A stretch of DNA of 64,000 bases from Caenispirillum bisanense. GTDB taxonomy: Bacteria > Pseudomonadota > Alphaproteobacteria > Rhodospirillales > UBA2165. Below the pieces are notes generated by a model. The model did not search any database. It was given only the letters and a program-made list of their open reading frames with translations, and had not been told where the DNA came from. Positions 9,002 through 20,108 of this stretch are shown here, piece by piece (position 1 is the stretch's first letter; every line of letters starts with the position of its first letter). Location of the stretch: NCBI GenBank assembly GCA_945877815.1, contig CAMDWJ010000009.1:49171-113170 (forward strand). The letters are read 5' to 3'. Made by a program: the position numbers and the translations under genes.

Positions 9002-10897
9002 TCAACCCGCGACTTTATCCGCGCAGAATCCGTCGCATTCCTTCTTAGCCCGTTTCTTGAGTTCGGCGAACCGCGTCGATAGGCCGTCAACGGTGACCGA
9101 CCTCGTGCCTGCCGACAATTCGATGACGGCGGCGGAAACTCCCATCAGCGGGAAGCGGCGATATTCGTCGTTGCGGTCGCGCACCTCGATATAACCGGTC
9201 GCGCGCGCTTCGGGACTGTAGAAGCTCTCGACATCCTGGCGGAAGGTTTCAAGCAGATTGCGAATCTGCTCCTCGACGTCGCAAAGGGCGCGACCGCGGA
9301 GACCGAGGAAAAAATCGTCGCCTCCCACATGTCCGAGAAAGGCGTCGGTTGTCGCAAATTTTTTCGTCATGAGATCGGTGAACAGCATGATGGCGCGATC
9401 GCCTTGTCGGAAGCCGTAGGTATCGTTGAACGGCTTGAAATTGTCGAAATCGAAATAGACGAGTACGGAGCTTTCATGTTCGGCACCGATGGTTTCGTTC
9501 ACAAAGTCGATGATGGTGGCGTTGCCCGGAAGCCCGCTCAGTGGATTTTGATTCTGCGCGGTGAACAGATTGCGTTCGTTGATCACGCGGATCATCGATA
9601 TGGCACTCAGGAACCCGAGATATTTCGAATTCTCCAGGATCACGATGCCGTCGGAATCCTGGCTCTGGTGCATCACCTCGAGGATTTTCTCCAAGCCGAG
9701 GCCGATATCGGCGACCGGAAAGAAGCTCACAAAATCGGCGAGTTTCTTTCCATAATTCTTATTTTCGAGAAGCTCTCGTCCGAACGGCGAATAGATGTAG
9801 TAGCGGATGTTCGGCTCGCGCACGATGCCGATGAAGCTGCCGGTTTTCTGATCGACCACCGGCAGATAGCTGTTCTGCGGCGATTTGCGGAAGGCTTCGT
9901 AGATTTCGGTAAAAGACGACCCCAGCGGGATCGACGGAATGATGTCGAGCTTGTCCTCGATGAACTGGCGGTCGCGCGCGGTCTTGCTTGAGCTCGCCAA
10001 GCGCTTGTCCCCGGTCGAAACCAATTCGATCTCCGCGTTGCGGAGACAGATTTTGCCCAGATCCTGTTCGGGACGCGCGATAAAATAGCCTTGCGCGAGA
10101 TCGCAGCCGATATCCTTCGCGGCGAGATACTCGTCCTTTGTCTCGACCCCTTCGGCGATCACCAGTACGCCCAGCGCATGGGCGAGATTTACGATCGTCG
10201 AGACGAACAATTTCTTTTTGTGGTCGCCGCTGAGATTGGAAATGAAGAAGCGGTCGATTTTCACGTAGTCCGGATGTTGCTCGTAGAATAGCGACAGCCC
10301 GGCAAACCCGGCGCCGAAATCGTCAATGGCGAGCGAATAGCCTTGATCCTGATAGCGGCGCAGTACGCGCCCGGCATCGACATATTCGGCAAAGGAATGG
10401 CGTTCGGAAATCTCGAAACAGATCGCATTGATGGGCAAATTGTGTTTTTCGATCAGGCGGCGTGTGTTGCCGCGCTGATAATCCGGCGCATTGATGATGC
10501 GATTGTCGAGATTGTAGAACAGCTTGTAGTGATTTTCGTCGGAAACCTTGGCGAATTTGCCGAGCGCCAGGTCGCGCAGCACGGTGTCTGCCGTATAGAG
10601 CATGCCGGATTCGTGCAGGGCATCGAATAGATCGTGGATACCCGCGAATCCGAGCTTGGCTTGGCCGCGCAACAGAGCCTCGAAGGCGAAGACCGTGCCC
10701 GTATGGATATTGACGATCGGCTGGAAGGCGAAATCGATCTCGGTTTTGAGAGCCGCGAGCAGGTCGCGTTTCGCCTTTTCGGAGCCCAATCCCCCCGCGA
10801 ACGAGATCGGCCGCGAGATCGCGTTGTAGTCTGCGACAATAGGCGAAATGGTGCGGTTTGCGGCCTGCTGCCGAGCGAAATCGATCTGTTCGGTCAT
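9002..10897 (-). CDS. EAL-CBS-GGDEF cyclic-di-GMP signalling protein
   Basis: A 631-residue cytosolic protein with three modules in order: EAL phosphodiesterase domain (about residues 50-290), a CBS pair (about 320-440) and a GGDEF domain (about 450-610). The EAL catalytic set looks complete: FEALLRG, an Asn in NLDNRI, Glu in CFEISER, DDFG in AIDDFGAGF, Lys in YVKIDRF and Glu in IAEGVET. It probably hydrolyses c-di-GMP. The GGDEF signature reads GGDDF, so cyclase activity is doubtful; the domain may be a GTP-sensing regulator. I use the internal ATG (MTEQIDF). The gene converges on the LysM/M23 gene with a 7-base gap, and a CtrA-like box lies about 100 bases upstream. Confidence 0.93.
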   Translation of the reverse strand: MTEQIDFARQQAANRTISPIVADYNAISRPISFAGGLGSEKAKRDLLAALKTEIDFAFQPIVNIHTGTVFAFEALLRGQAKLGFAGIHDLFDALHESGMLYTADTVLRDLALGKFAKVSDENHYKLFYNLDNRIINAPDYQRGNTRRLIEKHNLPINAICFEISERHSFAEYVDAGRVLRRYQDQGYSLAIDDFGAGFAGLSLFYEQHPDYVKIDRFFISNLSGDHKKKLFVSTIVNLAHALGVLVIAEGVETKDEYLAAKDIGCDLAQGYFIARPEQDLGKICLRNAEIELVSTGDKRLASSSKTARDRQFIEDKLDIIPSIPLGSSFTEIYEAFRKSPQNSYLPVVDQKTGSFIGIVREPNIRYYIYSPFGRELLENKNYGKKLADFVSFFPVADIGLGLEKILEVMHQSQDSDGIVILENSKYLGFLSAISMIRVINERNLFTAQNQNPLSGLPGNATIIDFVNETIGAEHESSVLVYFDFDNFKPFNDTYGFRQGDRAIMLFTDLMTKKFATTDAFLGHVGGDDFFLGLRGRALCDVEEQIRNLLETFRQDVESFYSPEARATGYIEVRDRNDEYRRFPLMGVSAAVIELSAGTRSVTVDGLSTRFAELKKRAKKECDGFCADKVAG

Positions 10898-10993
10898 TCG
10901 AACTTCCCCCGATGAACACATACAAAACCGATCACTTCTTTAGAACTAATGATCGCCCTGTGTGCAGGATGTCGTCGGTCCGGGTCGATGGTA

Positions 10994-11008
10994 TTAAGCA
11001 ATTGTTAA
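10994..11008. promoter_or_regulatory. CtrA-like binding site between the EAL/GGDEF and MFS genes
   Basis: TTAA-GCAATTG-TTAA is a second exact TTAA-N7-TTAA match in the window; the base after the second half-site is G rather than the preferred C. It lies in the 175-base divergent gap, about 97 bases upstream of the c-di-GMP gene start and 65 bases upstream of the MFS start, so it could act on either. Confidence 0.45.
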
Positions 11009-11072
11009 GGTTTCGCGTCGGCTCGCTGAGTCTGGGGATGACAGGGGCGTCGGCTCCCGCTATCCACAAGGC

Positions 11073-12260
11073 ATGGCCGTAACCCGCCTTCAGCACGCCA
11101 CCGCCGTTATCATCCTCACCACCGCCGTCGGGCTCTTCGGATTTCAGGCCGTTTCGCCGGCCCTACCGGGCATGCGCGATGCGCTGGGGATTTCGACTCA
11201 GAATATAGGTTGGGTGATGACGGCCTATGCCATTCCCGCATTCATCTTCGTGCCGCTGGCGGGCCTGTGGGCCGACCGTTTCGGCAAAAAGGTCGTTCTG
11301 GTGCCGTCGCTGTTGCTGTTCGGGATCGCGGGCGGGCTGATCGTCCATGCGCCCGATCCGATCACGCTGTTCGCGCTGCGTTTCATCCAAGGGATTGGCG
11401 GTTCGGCGATCATCACGCTCAATTACGCGCTGCTCGGCGATTTGTTCGCCGGCGCGCAACGCACCCGGCTCGCGGGGTGGCTGGGCGCCATCCAGAATGT
11501 CGGCTCCTCTGCGGTGCCGATCGTGGCGGGCGCGCTCGCGACCATCGCCTGGTATTGGCCCTTCGCGCTGCTGTGGACGGCTGTGCCTATCGCCATCCAC
11601 GCGGCCTTGTGCCTGGACGAGTCCCAGGAGCAGAAACCCGTCTCGCGCGGCGGCGCCTTCCTCGGTCATGCCTGGACGCATCTGGCGAGCCGCCCTGTCA
11701 TCGAAACCCTGATCATGACCGGGGGGTTCATCTTCGTCGGCTTTGGCGCCCTAATCACCTATCTGCCGCTGTATATGAAGGACACCTTCAATGCCCCCGA
11801 ACTCGTCATCGGCCTGGTGATGGGGGCTCGGGCCATTTCGGGGGTCTTCATGGCGGGTGGGCTGCCGTGGGCCGAAAGCCGTTTCTCGCAAAGATCGCTG
11901 GTCGCCGTTTCCTTCGTCGGCATGGCGATTTCAAGCGGGATTGTACCCTTTGCGCCGAACATCTGGGGATTGCTGGCCTCGTCGATCATTTATGGGGCGG
12001 CCTTCGGCATCGTGCGGCCGATGCTCCAGCTCAAGCTGCTCGATCTGTCGCCGCCCGATCTGCGCGCCACTCTGTCCTCGGCGGGGACCTTCGCGCTTAG
12101 GATGGGGCAGGCGATCTCGCCGGTGGTGGCTGGGCTGTATCTTGCCTTCGGCTCCTATGACGGCATGTATTTGTGGTTCGGTGTGATCGCGCTCGGCTTC
12201 GCGATCTATGCTTATTGGGCAAAATGCCTGCAGCCGGGGATCCGGAGCGGCACCTCATAG
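11073..12260 (+). CDS. Major facilitator superfamily transporter
   Basis: A 395-residue membrane protein with about twelve hydrophobic helices, typical of a proton-driven MFS efflux or uptake carrier in the inner membrane. The loop-2 motif A of drug:H+ antiporters is visible as [12 protein letters not shown] at about residues 67-78. Motif C-like glycine/proline residues follow in helix 5 ([16 protein letters not shown]). The ATG follows a 175-base gap shared with the divergent EAL/GGDEF gene. The substrate cannot be told from the sequence. The similar MFS gene at 54978-56189 is not a close copy. Confidence 0.9.
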   Translation: MAVTRLQHATAVIILTTAVGLFGFQAVSPALPGMRDALGISTQNIGWVMTAYAIPAFIFVPLAGLWADRFGKKVVLVPSLLLFGIAGGLIVHAPDPITLFALRFIQGIGGSAIITLNYALLGDLFAGAQRTRLAGWLGAIQNVGSSAVPIVAGALATIAWYWPFALLWTAVPIAIHAALCLDESQEQKPVSRGGAFLGHAWTHLASRPVIETLIMTGGFIFVGFGALITYLPLYMKDTFNAPELVIGLVMGARAISGVFMAGGLPWAESRFSQRSLVAVSFVGMAISSGIVPFAPNIWGLLASSIIYGAAFGIVRPMLQLKLLDLSPPDLRATLSSAGTFALRMGQAISPVVAGLYLAFGSYDGMYLWFGVIALGFAIYAYWAKCLQPGIRSGTS

Positions 12261-12337
12261 CTCCCTCCCCCTCTGGGGGGGATAACATTGAGAAGCCGGG
12301 ACTCGCTTTTTGCGCTGCAACGCGCCATATATTTCGG

Positions 12338-15190
<2,853 letters not shown>

Positions 15191-15199
15191 AATAAGGAA

Positions 15200-15223
15200 G
15201 ATCTAGCTTAAAGATCATTTTTT
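15200..15223 (+). terminator. Weak Rho-independent terminator after uvrA
   Basis: A 5-bp stem GATCT/AGATC with a 7-base loop is followed by ATTTTTTC, starting 10 bases after the uvrA stop. The stem is short and AT-containing, so it would be a weak terminator. It overlaps the stop codon of the convergent hypothetical gene. Confidence 0.35.
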
Positions 15224-15666
15224 CTAAAAATTTCGTCCATCACTGTATAGAATGTTGCTTCTCGCGGTTGACCTGCATTTGCCAGCATCGCATGCACGTC
15301 GATATGCTTGCTCCGATCATTGAGTTTGATGCGCTTATTCGTCACTACTTCGATGAAGACGGGTTCCCCACCTTTCACTCGCCAGCCCGAATCTAAATTC
15401 TCGATCTCACGAATTAGAAAGGGCGAGACATTTTCTCCCGTGGAAGTGAAATGGTCGGGTTTCAACAAAATCGATTTTTGTTCGTGATTGAAATTTAAAT
15501 AGAGATTCCATGGTTCGGCAGGTATTCCGCCGTTGGCGAAGTAACCCATAACGTAGCCAACCAAGCGTAAAGCCGAATTTTCGTGCATGGCGTAAATCAA
15601 TTGATTTTCGCCTAGAACGAAGTAGAGGCTCCACCTAAATCCGAACCATTTATTCCAAAATGCCAT
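15208..15666 (-). CDS. Hypothetical protein downstream of higBA
   Basis: I do not recognise this 152-residue protein. It starts MAFWNKWFGFRW and has many aromatic residues (RWSLYFVLG, YVMGYFANGG, WNLYLNFNH). No clear membrane segment, signal peptide or catalytic motif is visible. An AGGGGC ribosome-binding sequence lies before the ATG. It is 24 bases downstream of higA in the same direction, so it may be the third gene of the toxin-antitoxin transcript. It is visibly more AT-rich than uvrA, consistent with an accessory patch between uvrA and 17 kb. Confidence 0.6.
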   Translation of the reverse strand: MAFWNKWFGFRWSLYFVLGENQLIYAMHENSALRLVGYVMGYFANGGIPAEPWNLYLNFNHEQKSILLKPDHFTSTGENVSPFLIREIENLDSGWRVKGGEPVFIEVVTNKRIKLNDRSKHIDVHAMLANAGQPREATFYTVMDEIFRKNDL

Positions 15667-15690
15667 CGTAGCCCCTGAGTGGTTGTCGCC

Positions 15691-16002
15691 TTAGAGCGGG
15701 CTTTCCACCGGCTTCGCCCGCTCGATGCGCTTGCGCCGCTCCGGCGTGTTCAGAGCTTCCCATAAATCCGTGCGACGTTGCACGTTCAGCCAGAAGTCGG
15801 GCGTATTGCCGAAGACGCGCGCGAGCATGAGCGCAGTATCGACCGTCACCGCGCGCCGTTCGTTACAGATTTCGTTGACCAGTCGTCGTTCCACGCCCAT
15901 CGCCTCGGCCAAGGCCGTTTGGGTCAGGCCGAGGGGCTTCATGAATTCCTCGTCGAGCATTTCGCCGACGGAGACGGGGCGGCGTTTAGTCATCGTTGTC
16001 AT
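15691..16002 (-). CDS. higA: HigA-type antitoxin, XRE helix-turn-helix
   Basis: HigA neutralises the HigB mRNA interferase and represses the operon. The 103-residue product has a helix-turn-helix, LGLTQTALAEAMGVERRLVNEI at about residues 25-46, preceded by the family-typical GEMLDEEFMKPLG. The motif NTPDFWLNVQRRTDLW after it is characteristic of the HigA/VapI family. I choose the ATG giving MTTMTKRRPVS; the alternative TTG at 16029 overlaps the higB stop. The antitoxin follows the toxin, as in other higBA loci. Confidence 0.9.
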   Translation of the reverse strand: MTTMTKRRPVSVGEMLDEEFMKPLGLTQTALAEAMGVERRLVNEICNERRAVTVDTALMLARVFGNTPDFWLNVQRRTDLWEALNTPERRKRIERAKPVESPL

Positions 16003-16025
16003 GGCTTCACCTAACTTGAGATCGA

Positions 16026-16322
16026 TCAACGATAGTTATGGTTATCGAGATAGACGTTCGACGCTTCGCCGAGAGTTCCATTCCACTGAAAGATCAAACG
16101 CCAACTGTTGGTAACGCGAATTGAATGCCAATCTTGCAGCGTGCCCTTGAGCTTCTCGAAGTGATTGGACGGCGGCGACCGCAAGTCGAGATCGTTGGTC
16201 GCGTCGTCCATCAATTGCAGCTTGCGAAACAACCGATCCCGAGCGTTTGCCGGTATATGCTTCGAGATTCGGTCGTCGCAGAAAAATTGTTCGAGCCAGT
16301 CGTCTCGGAAACTGACGATCAT
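16026..16322 (-). CDS. higB: HigB-type toxin of the RelE/ParE superfamily
   Basis: HigB toxins are ribosome-dependent mRNA interferases. This 98-residue protein starts MIVSFRDDWLEQFFCDD and ends SWRLIFQWNGTLGEASNVYLDNHNYR. It shows the RelE-superfamily C-terminal pattern (R-V-T-x-S-W-R-L-x-F-x-W) and the conserved LRSPPSNHFEKLKG core of HigB. I choose the internal ATG because it follows an AGAGAG ribosome-binding sequence and the -10 element at 16339-16344; a longer form would begin inside that promoter. higA begins 23 bases after its stop, or overlaps it if the TTG is used. Confidence 0.9.
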   Translation of the reverse strand: MIVSFRDDWLEQFFCDDRISKHIPANARDRLFRKLQLMDDATNDLDLRSPPSNHFEKLKGTLQDWHSIRVTNSWRLIFQWNGTLGEASNVYLDNHNYR

Positions 16323-16338
16323 CGTGTCTCTCTTTACT

Positions 16339-16358
16339 ATTATACCGTACATACGTAC
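16339..16358 (-). promoter_or_regulatory. higBA promoter and overlapping operator
   Basis: Read on the minus strand, a perfect TATAAT (-10) lies at 16339-16344, 17 bases before the higB ATG. Immediately upstream, in the -10/-35 spacer, is the inverted repeat GTAC-GTAT-GTAC (16347-16358). An operator in this position would let the HigA helix-turn-helix protein repress its own promoter, as known for higBA loci. The -35 hexamer is poor (TTTAAT). Confidence 0.55.
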
Positions 16359-16580
16359 AAATTAAACTTTATAATGTTCCTATTTTGTTCTTGACCAACG
16401 TAACTCATGTGGGCTATTCTTCAAAAAGAAATCTGCAGGGTCTCGTACTCACGTTCGGCGGCGCAGCGAGCGAGCCCGCCGCGCGCGACCCGATTGCTCT
16501 TGAACATGGTGAATGGATCGTACCGTCTCCGGTTTATCCGGGCATGTGTGCCCGGCGGTACCTTGGGATCGGGTCGAATT

Positions 16581-16712
16581 GGTGTCGATCCCCTGTCGAT
16601 CCCCTGTCGATCGCCGGTAGATACCCAGTCGATCCGATGTCGATGAAATGTCGATCCGATGTAGACGTGATGTCGATGGTCTGTCGTCCCAATGTCGGTC
16701 GAATGTAAACGC
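16581..16712. repeat. Degenerate 11-bp tandem repeat, about 12 copies
   Basis: Twelve consecutive 11-base units can be laid end to end from GGTGTCGATCC through AATGTAAACGC, with core consensus nnTGTCGATCC. Units 2 and 3 match nearly perfectly and decay increases toward the right end. The period is 11, not a multiple of 3, and no convincing gene covers it, so it is probably non-coding DNA with one unit per helical turn. It sits in the gap between the higBA promoter and the small ORF at 16919. The flanking parts (16359-16580 and 16713-16918) show no gene; the latter is AT-rich. Confidence 0.75.
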
Positions 16713-16918
16713 ATCGGGGGGACGAAAGCCCAGAATTCCTTCAAATTTTAGGTAAATCAGAACTAAATTCTTACATCAAATTTGTGCGAGTCTGAATTTT
16801 GCCTCTCGCCCTGCGTGTCGAACCGGGTTACGAACATCACCTATAAATAAGGCGAATGTCATAAATTGTTCGCCGTGCTGAGGGTGACCGCGCCGGATGT
16901 TCAACAAGGCGGGTCAAC

Positions 16919-17185
16919 ATGATGTTTTTTCGACGCACCTGGGAAACCCCCACGTGGCATTGGCGCACCCAATGTTCGTCGTGGCCCAGCGAAGAAGAGG
17001 CCGAAGAGCGCGCCGGATTGCCGCGCGGCGGCCGTTTGTGCAAGGAATGCGAAGCGCTCGATCTGAGATCGGCGCTGTTGCGCCTGGAGGCCGAGGAGGC
17101 CGCTGCCGCTCGGCAACCCACCGCCGCCGAGGTGCCGCCACCAGCGCAGGCGCGCCGCAAATCCGCCAAGCTTAAAACCGCGTGA
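16919..17185 (+). CDS. Small hypothetical protein with a CxxC pair
   Basis: An 88-residue frame, MMFFRRTWETPTW at the start, containing CKEC near residue 45 and an Ala/Glu-rich helical stretch (ALLRLEAEEAAAARQ) before a Lys-rich end. The Cys pair with Trp/Cys upstream (QCSSW) could form a small metal site. I do not recognise the family. Support is the ATGATG start after AAGGCGGG and GC-rich third positions; overlapping frames are also open, so this may be spurious. It converges on the CDP-alcohol phosphatidyltransferase gene. Confidence 0.4.
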   Translation: MMFFRRTWETPTWHWRTQCSSWPSEEEAEERAGLPRGGRLCKECEALDLRSALLRLEAEEAAAARQPTAAEVPPPAQARRKSAKLKTA

Positions 17186-17204
17186 CGCTTGGGCTCTTGA
17201 ATAG

Positions 17205-17819
17205 CTAGGGAATTTGTCCGTGCCGGGCGCGCGCCTTGCCGAGCTTGTACCAGGTCAGCAGCGCGAAGGCGGGCGCGCCGATCGTGGCACCCACGATGAC
17301 CGGCATGTGCCAGCCCAGCCACACCAGCGGCCCGAAAAGATACAGCACATCGTCAAAGTCGAAACCGGCAAAGCCGGGATAGGCCTTCTCGCCGGTATCT
17401 TTCTGCAATTGGTCGATTTTCTCGGCCAGGATCTCGGCCGCCACCACGCCGGCGCCCCCTAAGAGACCGCACAGGATGGCCCAGTCGCCGAGCCAGCCGT
17501 GGCGCAGGCCCGCGCCGGCGCCAACGAAAAACAATGCGGTGACCGTCACGTCGGCGACGTAATCGAGCTTGTGGCCCCACGCACTCGTCTTGCCGCTGAC
17601 GCGCGCCAGTTCGCCGTCGGCGCGATCGAGGAAGGCCGAGAACAGCCAGAGCCAGCCGCCCCACAGATCGAACTCCCATTGGCCCACGGCGAAGCACGAA
17701 CAGGCGGCGATTCCGCTGAGCAGGCGGACCACCGTCAGATGGTTGGGGGTGATCGGGCTATCGACCAGCGGCAGGATGCAGACCCGCGCGATTTTGTGAG
17801 TCCAGGAATCGCCTACCAC
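17205..17819 (-). CDS. CDP-alcohol phosphatidyltransferase at the end of the hpn operon
   Basis: A 204-residue inner-membrane enzyme of the CDP-alcohol phosphatidyltransferase family, which joins a CMP-activated lipid or alcohol to an alcohol acceptor. The signature D-x2-D-G-x2-A-R-x8-G-x3-D-x3-D is complete: DRADGELAR, then G and D in WGHKLDYVAD. SPITPNHLTVVR at about residue 22 is the usual entry to the first helix. The GTG start lies 7 bases after the hpnK stop on the same strand, so it is the last gene of the hpnL-I-J-K run. Substrates are unknown; the context suggests lipid or hopanoid head-group work, but this is inference. Confidence 0.88.
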   Translation of the reverse strand: MVGDSWTHKIARVCILPLVDSPITPNHLTVVRLLSGIAACSCFAVGQWEFDLWGGWLWLFSAFLDRADGELARVSGKTSAWGHKLDYVADVTVTALFFVGAGAGLRHGWLGDWAILCGLLGGAGVVAAEILAEKIDQLQKDTGEKAYPGFAGFDFDDVLYLFGPLVWLGWHMPVIVGATIGAPAFALLTWYKLGKARARHGQIP

Positions 17820-17826
17820 GCCCCGC

Positions 17827-18666
17827 CTACCATATCAGACTCCGAAAATTGGAAAGTTGGATGCCGCCGGTCGCGACCGCGCGGCGCACCTCGGGATCGA
17901 GCAGGGCGGCAAGTTCATCGGCAAAGCCGTAATGCGCTGCCTTGGGATCGACCTCGCCCCAGGCCTCGGTGGCCGGGTGGCACATGATCTCGGACACGCC
18001 GTCGCTCAGCCGGGCGAGGAGGCCGAGCATGCGGGTGCGGTCGAGCCGGCCGGTATCGTTGAGGCCGTAAAAGGCATCGTTGCACTGCACACCTTTGCTG
18101 CGCAGCCGGCGCTTGGCCCAATCGGCCCACAGCCGGAACAGCGTGTTGGCGAGGCCGGGCGCATGCTCATAGGGAATGCGGATCGCGCGCATGCCATGCT
18201 CGCGCCCGATCCTGAGGATCAGCCCGAAGACCGTCGGATGCACGTGCATATGGTTGTGGGCGTTGACGTGATCGAGCGCGAGACCGGTGCGCGCGAAGGC
18301 ATCGAACTGGGCGCGGATCTCGGCGGCCAGTTGTTTGCGCACACGAGGCAGGAAGAAATAGCGAAAGCCGGCGCGCACCAGATTGTCGTCGAAGTTACCG
18401 TCGGCATCCACGAGATCGGGTATCTGGGCAGGCGGCAGGATGGCGCGGCCGCGCGCGACGACCACGTGAAGGCCGACGCCGAGGCCGGGCAGGGCCTTGG
18501 CACGTTGGATGGCATCGGCGGCTTCGGGGGCGGCGACCATCAGGCAGGTGGCGGTGAGAATCCCGTCGCGATGCGCGGCCTCGATCGCTTCGTTGACGGG
18601 CCGCGACAGGCCGAAATCGTCACCGGTAACGACGAGGCGCTTCAGACGGCGTTCTCCCGTCCCCAC
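17827..18666 (-). CDS. hpnK: Hopanoid biosynthesis deacetylase HpnK (YdjC/ChbG-like)
   Basis: HpnK removes the acetyl group from N-acetylglucosaminyl-bacteriohopanetetrol made by HpnI, giving glucosaminyl-BHT. The protein has the YdjC-fold metal motifs: VVTGDDFGLS (paired Asp) near the N terminus, GLGVGLHVV (His), and DHVNAHNHMHVHP (His cluster) near the middle. Family members usually begin at the position of LKRLVVTGDDFG. The only codon there is CTG (18645), overlapping the hpnJ stop as CTGA, with GGGAG upstream. I list the GTG at 18666, which adds seven residues, as the conventional start. It is followed 7 bases later by the phosphatidyltransferase gene. Confidence 0.87.
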   Translation of the reverse strand: MGTGERRLKRLVVTGDDFGLSRPVNEAIEAAHRDGILTATCLMVAAPEAADAIQRAKALPGLGVGLHVVVARGRAILPPAQIPDLVDADGNFDDNLVRAGFRYFFLPRVRKQLAAEIRAQFDAFARTGLALDHVNAHNHMHVHPTVFGLILRIGREHGMRAIRIPYEHAPGLANTLFRLWADWAKRRLRSKGVQCNDAFYGLNDTGRLDRTRMLGLLARLSDGVSEIMCHPATEAWGEVDPKAAHYGFADELAALLDPEVRRAVATGGIQLSNFRSLIW

Positions 18667-20075
18667 AGGAACTTGAAGAATTCCACGCCCTCGCGGAGCT
18701 GGCGCTTCATCACGTCCCAATCGCGGCACATGTCGTAGAACAAGGCCGCCATCTTGCGGGGTCGGAAGTAGAACCGCTTATAGAAGGTTTCGACCGCCTC
18801 GAAGATGTCCTGCTTGGACAGATGCGGATATTGCAGAACGCTATTTTGGACGCCCGAGCCAGCGACCAACTGCGAGCCGTCCTCGGCGATGAGCCAGCCG
18901 TTGGCCTTGGCCTGATCGTAGAGGAACGTGCCGGGATAGGCGGCGGGCAGGGAGACCTGGATGGTCTTCGGGTTGATCTCCTGGGCATAGCGGATCGTCT
19001 CTTCGATCGTATCCTTGGTCTCGCCGGGCAGGCCGACGATGAAGGTGCCGTGGATCAGGATGCCAAGCTCGTGGCAATCCTTGGTGAACTGCTTCGCGCG
19101 CGTGACCAGGATGCCCTTCTTGATATTGTTCAAGATTGTCTGGTTGCCGGATTCGTACCCGACCAGCAGCAGGCGCAGGCCGTTCTGCTTCATGATCTCG
19201 AGCGTCTTGCGCGGCACGTTCGCCTTGGCGTTGCACGACCAGGTGACGCCGAGCTTGCCGAGTTCGACCGCCAGCGCTTCGACATTGGCGACGTTGTCGG
19301 TGAGCGTGTCGTCGTCGAAGAAGAATTCCTTGATCTCGGGGAAGGTGTCGCGCGCGTATTTGATTTCGGCCGCGACGTTGGCGACCGAGCGCGTGCGGTA
19401 ATTATGCCCGGCGATGGTTTGCGGCCACAGGCAGAAGGTGCAGCGCGATTTGCAGCCGCGGCCGGTATAGAGCGACATGTAGGGATGCAGCATGTAGCCG
19501 TTGTAATAATCGCTGGTCACCAGGTTTTCTTTGTAGATCGGCGTGACCCACGGCAGGGTGTCCATATCCTCGATCAACGGGCGCTTGCCGGTGAAGTGCG
19601 GCTTTGCGTCGATGCGGATGGTGATGCCGAGGACGTCCTTGAGCGACGCACCTTCGGCGATCTCCTTGATCGCGAAATCGAACTCGGTGTCGCAGACGAA
19701 ATCGATCGCTGGCGAGGCCATGATCGAATCGTTGTTGTTGATGGCGACATGCGCACCGCAGAAACCGATCAGCAGATTGGGGTTCGCTGCCTTATAGGCC
19801 TCGGCCACCTTCACGTCGTTCGCGAAAGACGGCGTGCTGGTATAGATCACCAGGAATTCGTACTTGCCGGCATCGGGCAAAAGATCGGCGAGCGTGATCC
19901 CGCGCGGCGGCGCGTCGATCAGACGCGAACCCGGAACCAGGGCGGCGAGCTGGGCGAGCCAGGTCGGGTACCAGAAAGATTTGACCTCGCGCTTGCACTG
20001 GTAGCGCGAGCCCGCGCCGCCGTCGTATCCGTCGAAGGTCGGGGGGCTGAGGAACAGGGTTTTCTTAACGGGCAT
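18642..20075 (-). CDS. hpnJ: Hopanoid biosynthesis radical SAM protein HpnJ
   Basis: HpnJ is a B12-binding radical SAM enzyme that contracts the sugar of glucosaminyl-BHT to the cyclitol of BHT-cyclitol ether. The 477-residue protein begins MPVKKTLFLSPPTFDGYDG, a family hallmark, then has a cobalamin-binding Rossmann-like part to about residue 170. The radical SAM cluster motif is GRGCKSRCTFCLWPQT (CxxxCxxC) near residue 210. The internal ATG matches the family start better than the upstream MVDM. It lies between hpnI and hpnK on one transcript. The activity is from published work on the family. Confidence 0.93.
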   Translation of the reverse strand: MPVKKTLFLSPPTFDGYDGGAGSRYQCKREVKSFWYPTWLAQLAALVPGSRLIDAPPRGITLADLLPDAGKYEFLVIYTSTPSFANDVKVAEAYKAANPNLLIGFCGAHVAINNNDSIMASPAIDFVCDTEFDFAIKEIAEGASLKDVLGITIRIDAKPHFTGKRPLIEDMDTLPWVTPIYKENLVTSDYYNGYMLHPYMSLYTGRGCKSRCTFCLWPQTIAGHNYRTRSVANVAAEIKYARDTFPEIKEFFFDDDTLTDNVANVEALAVELGKLGVTWSCNAKANVPRKTLEIMKQNGLRLLLVGYESGNQTILNNIKKGILVTRAKQFTKDCHELGILIHGTFIVGLPGETKDTIEETIRYAQEINPKTIQVSLPAAYPGTFLYDQAKANGWLIAEDGSQLVAGSGVQNSVLQYPHLSKQDIFEAVETFYKRFYFRPRKMAALFYDMCRDWDVMKRQLREGVEFFKFLWGRENAV

Positions 20076-20108
20076 ATCGACCACTATTTTTTCCTAAACT
20101 TTGACGAC

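Noticed and set aside
12261..12337. LexA/SOS box upstream of uvrA
   Set aside because: No GTTC-N7-GTTC pattern is present in the gap; likewise the GTTC upstream of ssb at about 51444 lacks a second half-site.
16421..16744. 107-codon minus-strand frame across the 11-bp repeats
   Set aside because: Its protein is only the translation of the degenerate repeat, with no ribosome-binding site or coding-like composition.
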